Source of the DNA: Congeria kusceri
Taxonomy: Eukaryota; Mollusca; Bivalvia; Myida; Dreissenidae
Direction of reading: 5' to 3'
Assembly (NCBI GenBank): GCA_027627225.1
Contig: CM051026.1
Span: 6,770,915 to 6,834,914, forward strand
DNA: 64,000 nt
This document shows positions 58,571 to 64,000 of this stretch, in pieces. Position 1 is the stretch's first letter, and each line of letters opens with the position of its first letter. The position numbers and the translations under genes are program-made. Under the pieces are notes generated by a model. That model was not told where the DNA came from. It saw only the letters and a program-made list of their open reading frames with translations, and did no database searches.

Positions 58571-61500
58571 CTATCACACCAGAGCCCGTCCTTACCATGT
58601 CAACCACGTACTGCGAGGACGTGGTGAGGACGGCCTTTGACAAGTTGAGGACCAAGGGATATGCATCAGGGACCTTGCGTAGTGAGGAGGTGGTGAGGAC
58701 GGCCTTTGACAAGTTGAGGACCAAGGGATATGCATCAGGGTCCTTGCGTAGCGAGTACGTGGTGAGGACGGCCTTTGACAAGTTGAGGACCAAGGGATAT
58801 GCATCAGGGACCTTGCGTAGTGAGGACGTGGTGAGGACGGCCTTTGACATGTTGAGGACCAAGGGATATGCATCAGGGACCTTGCGTAGTGAGTACGTGG
58901 TGAGGACGGCCTTTGACATGTTGAGGACCAAGGGATATGCATCAGGGACCTTGCGTAGTGAGGACGTGGTGAGGACGGCCTTTGACATGTTGAGGACCAA
59001 GGGATATGCATCAGGGACCTTGCGTAGTGAGGAGGTGGTGAGGACGGCCTTTGACAAGTTGAGGACCAAGGGATATGCATCAGGGACCTTGCGTAGTGAG
59101 GACGTGGTGAGGACGGCCTTTGACAAGTTGAGGACTGAGGGATATGCATCAGGGACCTTGCGTAGTGAGGACGTGGTGAGGACGGCCTTTGACATGTTGA
59201 GGACCAAGGGATATGCATCAGGGACCTTGCGTAGTGAGGACGTGGTGAGGACGGCCTTTGACATGTTGAGGACCAAGGGATATGCATCAGGGACCTTGCG
59301 TAGTGAGGACGTGGTGAGGATGGCCTTTGACATGTTGAGGACTGAGGGATATGCATCAGGGACCTTGCGTAGTGAGGAGGTGGTGAGGACGGCCTTTGAC
59401 ATGTTGAGGACCAAGGGATATGCATCAGGGACCTTGCGTAGTGAGGAGGTGGTGAGGACGGCCTTTGACATGTTGAGGACCAAGGGATATGCATCAGGGA
59501 CCTTGAGTAGTGAGGAGGTGGTGAGGACGGCCTTTGACAAGTTGAGGACCAAGGGATATGCATCAGGGTCCTTGCGTAGTGAGTACGTGGTGAGGACGGC
59601 CTTTGAAAAGTTGAGGACTGAGGGATATGCATCAGGGACCTTGCGTAGTGAGGACGGGTGAGGACGGCCTTTGATATGTTGAGGACCAAGGGATATGCAT
59701 CAGGGACCTTGCGTAGTGAGGACGTGGTGAGGGCGGCCTTTGACATGTTGAGGACCAAGGGATATGCATCAGGGACCTTGCGTAGTGAGGACGTGGTGAG
59801 GACGGCCTTTGACATGTTGAGGACCAAGGGATATGCATCAGGGTCCTTGCGTAGTGAGTACGTGGTGAGGACGGCCTTTGACAAGTTGAGGACCAAGGGA
59901 TATGCATCAGGGACCTTGCGTAGTGAGGACGTGGTGAGGACGGCCTTTCACATGTTGAGGACCAAGGGATATGCATCAGGGACCTTGCGTAGTGAGTACG
60001 TGGTGAGGACGGCCTTTGACAAGTTGAGGACCAAGGGATATGCATCAGGGTCCTTGCGTAGTGAGGACGTGGTGAGGACGGCCTTTGACAAGTTGAGGAC
60101 CAAGAGATATGCATCAGGGACCTTGCGTAGTGAGGACGTGGTGAGGACGGCCTTTGACAAGTTGAGGACCAAGGGATATGCATCAGGGACCTTGCGTAGT
60201 GAGTACGTGGTGAGGACGGCCTTTGACATGTTGAGGACTGAGGGATATGCATCAGGGACCTTGCGTAGTGAGGAGGTGGTGAGGACGGCCTTTGACAAGT
60301 TGAGGACCAAGGGATATGCATCAGGGACCTTGCGTAGTGAGGAGGTGGTGAGGGCGGCCTTTGACAAGTTGAGGACCAAGGGATATGCATCAGGGTCCTT
60401 GCGTAGTGAGTACGTGGTGAGGACGGCCTTTGACAAGTTGAGGACCAAGGGATATGCATCAGGGACCTTGCGTAGTGAGGACGTGGTGAGGACGGCCTTG
60501 GACAAGTTGAGGACTGAGGGATATGCATCAGGGTCCTTGCGTAGTGAGTACGTGGTGAGGACGGCCTTTGACATGTTGAGGACCAAGGGATATGCATCAG
60601 GGACCTTGCGTAGTGAGGACGGCCTTTGACATGTTGAGGACCAAGGGATATGCATCAGGGACCTTGCGTAGTGAGGACGGGTGAGGACGGCCTTTGACAT
60701 GTTGAGGACCAAGGGATATGCATCAGGGACCTTGCGTAGTGAGGACGTGGTGAGGACGGCCTTTGACAAGTTGAGGACCAAGGGATATGCATCAGGGTCC
60801 TTGCGTAGTGAGTACGTGGTGAGGACGGCCTTTGACATGTTGAGGACCAAGGGATATGCATCAGGGTCCTTGCGTAGTGAGGACGGGTGAGGACGGCCTT
60901 TGACATGTTGAGGACCAAGGGATATGCATCAGGGTCCTTGCGTAGTGAGTACGTGGTGAGGACGGCCTTTGACATGTTGAGGACTGAGGGATATGCATCA
61001 GGGACCTTGCGTAGTGAGGACGTGGTGAGGACGGCCTTTGACATGTTGAGGACCAAGGGATATGCATCAGGGACCTTGCGTAGTGAGTACGTGGTGAGGA
61101 CGGCCTTTGACATGTTGAGGACCAAGGGATATGCATCAGGGTCCTTGCGTAGTGAGGACGGGTGAGGACGGCCTTTGACAAGTTGAGGACCAAGGGATAT
61201 GCATCAGGGACCTTGCGTAGTGAGGACGGGTGAGGACGGCCTTTGACATGTTGAGGACCAAGGGATATGCATCAGGGACCTTGCGTAGTGAGGACGTGGT
61301 GAGGACGGCCTTTGACAAGTTGAGGACCAAGGGATATGCATCAGGGTCCTTGCGTAGTGAGTACGTGGTGAGGACGGCCTTTGACAAGTTGAGGACCAAG
61401 GGATATGCATCAGGGACCTTGCGTAGTGAGTACGTGGTGAGGACGGCCTTTGACAAGTTGAGGACCAAGGGATATGCATCAGGGACCTTGCGTAGTGAGG

Positions 61501-62865
61501 ACGGGTGAGGACGGCCTTTGACATGTTGAGGACCAAGGGATATGCATCAGGGACCTTGCGTAGTGAGGACGTGGTGAGGACGGCCTTTGACAAGTTGAGG
61601 ACCAAGGGATATGCATCAGGGTCCTTGCGTAGTGAGTACGTGGTGAGGACGGCCTTTGACAAGTTGAGGACCAAGGGATATGCATCAGGGACCTTGCGTA
61701 GTGAGTACGTGGTGAGGACGGCCTTTGACAAGTTGAGGACCAAGGGATATGCATCAGGGACCTTGCGTAGTGAGGACGGCCTTTGACATGTTGAGGACCA
61801 AGGGATATGCATCAGGGACCTTGCGTAGTGAGGACGTGGTGAGGACGGCCTTTGACAAGTTGAGGACCAAGGGATATGCATCAGGGTCCTTGCGTAGTGA
61901 GTACGTGGTGAGGACGGCCTTTGACAAGTGGAGGACCAAGGGATGTGCATCAGGGACCTTGCGTAGTGAGTACGTGGTGAGGACGGCCTTTGACATGTTG
62001 AGGACCAAGGGATATGCATCAGGGTCCTTGCGTAGTGAGGACGTGGTGAGGACGGCCTTTGACAAGTTGAGGACCAAGGGATATGCATCAGGGACCTTGC
62101 GTAGTGAGGACGTGGTGAGGACGGCCTTTGACAAGTTGAGGACCAAGGGATATGCATCAGGGACCTTGCGTAGTGAGGACGTGGTGAGGACGGCCTTTGA
62201 CAAGTTGAGGACCAAGGGATATGCATCAGGGTCCTTGCGTAGTGAGGACATGGAAAAACAAGGACGTAGCATGAACCTTTTTATGATGTATTTGTAACAG
62301 TTGAAGCGCGTTTATGATGTATTAATGACGCAGTAAGGACTTTATGAATGTAGTACCTAAATGGGGACTTTATGCAGCGCTTTCTTCCCATTGGTGCTAC
62401 GCATGTGCAATGCGCTCATTTGGACATCTCTGTGTCACCATAAAGACATGCTCAGGACTGCTACAAGTCAGTATCATATCTGTGTACGAGTTCACAAGGC
62501 TGATGAAGTCATTTCTGCGCATTTCCTACGTATGTAGTGCGTCAGCAGTGCATCAGCGGTGGATCAACGTAAAATAATGCCTCTACGTCAAAATTCAATG
62601 AGGAAACAATGATATACGATAGTGCGTTGCAACGTATTTATATGACGAGGTTGATGTGGACATTGACATGGTGTTAGCATGGTACTAGCTTCATACAGTA
62701 TTCTAAGATGCGCCGGATACGCAGAAGCTGTGCCCTATGAACTGATTTGACATGAAGCACAAGGGATGACGAAGGATGATGTGCGTGGTATTAGTGTTGA
62801 CCGCCTGGTCGTGTTGAGGACCTTGTGTAATTAGAAAAAAAAACTGACGGGCTCTGGTATGATAG
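58571..62865. mobile_element. TIR element carrying a 69-bp satellite array
   Basis: 58571-58590 (ctatcacaccagagcccgtc) is the inverse of 62846-62865 with one mismatch. Between them are a short left part, the satellite 58609-62247, and about 600 bases of right-hand unique sequence that itself contains a ttgaggacc word near the end (62814). Elements with inverted ends and internal tandem repeats have been described in clams and oysters. No transposase frame is present; the frame at 62344-62577 has no recognised motif. Confidence 0.7.
58609..62247. repeat. 69-bp satellite, about 53 units, with higher-order structure
   Basis: The unit contains gtggtgaggacggcctttga, caagttgaggaccaagggat and atgcatcagggaccttgcgt. 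Units vary at few sites (caag/catg, gacc/gtcc, gacgtgg/tacgtgg/gaggtgg). Several units lack one base (gacgggtgagg at 59656, 60678, 60884, 61159, 61227, 61502) and two lack 12 bases. 61230-61504 and 61505-61779 are the same four-unit block. 69 = 23 codons, so long frames exist on both strands; none has a start or domain that argues for translation. Confidence 0.97.
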
Positions 62866-62878
62866 CACCATTACTTAC

Positions 62879-62980
62879 AGATCCGTATTCATCAACTGGG
62901 CTAGAGCCACAGTTCTTCCTCCCAGCCATGACCCTGGCATTTGGTGCTGGAGTGCTTCATGCTGGTCCTTGCTTCTTGGC
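62879..62980 (-). CDS. exon I (first seen) of the minus-strand gene
   Basis: Acceptor ccatctacttatag and an optimal donor (gatct|gtaagtaa). One frame is open throughout: after one base, 33 codons reading PRSKDQHEALQHQMPGSWLG then GRTVALAQLMNTD, and two bases (CT) that join the T of exon II to make Leu. Earlier exons would be to the right of this position or beyond the window. A plus-strand frame is also open but ends in a stop without a good donor. No family recognised. Confidence 0.52.
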
Positions 62981-63065
62981 CTATAAGTAGATGGATATCT
63001 GAATAGTGCGCACACCAGCAGTAGCAATTTCAGTAGTGTACTTAATATCGCATTGTATTTAATAT

Positions 63066-63190
63066 CATTAACACCATCATCATCATCATTGTCATCAATA
63101 ATAATCCATTAGTTTGGTGGGGCATTATTACCAGAGCTAATAATCAATATCATCATCATCATAATCATCATCAGCAGCAGCAGCAACATT
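63066..63190. repeat. ATC/ATA-rich tract with CAG run
   Basis: Interrupted (ATC)n and a short (CAG)n at 63172-63184; low complexity only. Confidence 0.85.
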
Positions 63191-63585
63191 GTGCAACAGC
63201 AACAATAGTACATGACACATTTTTGGGGACATGACTACTAGAAGCAAATAATTTCATAATTTGCATATAATAATTAACATTTTTATCATAATCACTATTA
63301 ATTGTCTTGTTGTAATCACATGAAAATTTAAAATGGTTTTCTGTTAACAATTTGATCTGTGCTACTCACTATTGCTCAATGTTCAGATACCTACAGCTTG
63401 GACAAATTACCAAGGTACACACTGCAAGCTTCTCTTATAGACATACAGAGTTTATTGATCATCAGGAATGTTGAGTCTTTTCAAGCCCAGGTCTTGTAAA
63501 GGAACACCACTGTGAACAATGGTTGTTACTGGTTTAACATGGAAGAAAAACAAACATGATTTGGATGATTAAAAAACTCTGAAGG

Positions 63586-64000
63586 AGAGCTGTTTGTAAA
63601 ACTGTTTTGCACTCCTCTACATTAAAAGAAATCTTTAGATAAAATATTAATTTTGGTAAAGATCAAATGAAAACTGCTGGACAAAGGGAGCGGAAACTGC
63701 TAAAAAGGTGAATTTAAGATATATGATATAATTGTGCAGTTCCCAGCGCAAATAGGTCGATCATGGAACTTGTCTAAAATGTACAAGTAATAACCTCAAA
63801 CATTTTCACTGAGTTTGATAAAGATCAGATGAAAACTGTTGGACTTCAGAGAGCGGAAATAGCTAAAAAGGCTCATTTAAGATAACCCAAGGGCCATAAC
63901 TCAAAAATTCTTGGCAGAGATGTTATGCCCACATACATTTTCATGAAGTTTGGTGAAGATCGGACAAAAATTGTTGGACCTAGCGAGCAGAAACCGCTAT
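63586..64000 (+). repeat. module element, copy 6, cut by window end
   Basis: Starts agagctgtttgtaaaactgt and runs off the window. At least two and a half modules with gatcaaatgaaaactgctgg, agggccataactc and gttatgcccac words. Confidence 0.78.

Noticed and set aside
58609..62247. CRISPR-like regular spacing
   Set aside because: Units are contiguous with no unique spacers, and the DNA is eukaryotic.
58597..62297. Long open frames (up to 434 codons) on both strands over the satellite
   Set aside because: The unit is 69 bases, a multiple of three, so stop-free frames repeat automatically; both strands are open, there is no start context, and one-base-deleted units break each frame.
62344..62577. 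77-codon plus-strand frame in the right part of the TIR element
   Set aside because: No transposase motif, no splice context and no repeat of the frame elsewhere in the window.

Overview
The window is eukaryotic, gene-poor, AT-rich nuclear DNA that most resembles a bivalve mollusc genome. Grounds: an animal-type modular polyketide synthase (PKS) end, short exons scattered in long introns, a Ty3/Gypsy element with a Lys-tRNA primer site, and many short inverted-repeat elements, tRNA-cored elements and tandem-module repeats of the kind common in clams and mussels. Species is not determinable from sequence alone; a heterodont clam or dreissenid mussel is a guess. No rRNA gene, intact tRNA gene, operon or CRISPR array was seen. 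Layout: 1-3384 (+) is the uninterrupted 3' end of a PKS gene (dehydratase end, pseudo-KR/degenerate ER, ketoreductase, acyl carrier protein, no thioesterase). 3.4-13 kb is intergenic DNA packed with MITE-like elements, foldbacks and microsatellites, including a large TIR element carrying a second TIR element with pentanucleotide arrays. 13.0-18.4 kb is a decayed Ty3/Gypsy element on the minus strand with two LTRs, primer site and broken pol; gag is missing and a small palindromic element with a tRNA-like core sits inside. 19-25 kb is a tandemly duplicated block containing a tRNA-derived SINE and two minisatellites that appear to share one 23-bp ancestor. 25-36 kb is simple repeats, MITEs and tandem-module repeats. 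36-41 kb (+) holds at least two, perhaps three, phase-compatible exons of an unrecognised gene. 44-55 kb is dominated by several tandem-module families sharing the core ggccataactc. 52.8-63.0 kb (-) holds five exon-like blocks of a second unrecognised gene whose four junctions all agree in phase, ending in a stop; the second block carries an apparent one-base frameshift. Its first intron contains a 4.3-kb element with about 20-bp inverted ends and some 53 copies of a 69-bp satellite; one end lies 13 bases from the 5' splice site. A pair of plus-strand terminal exons lies inside another intron of this gene. Functionally only the PKS end can be named. The other genes are supported by reading frame, splice signals and phase agreement, not by recognised homology, and need transcripts or homologues to confirm.
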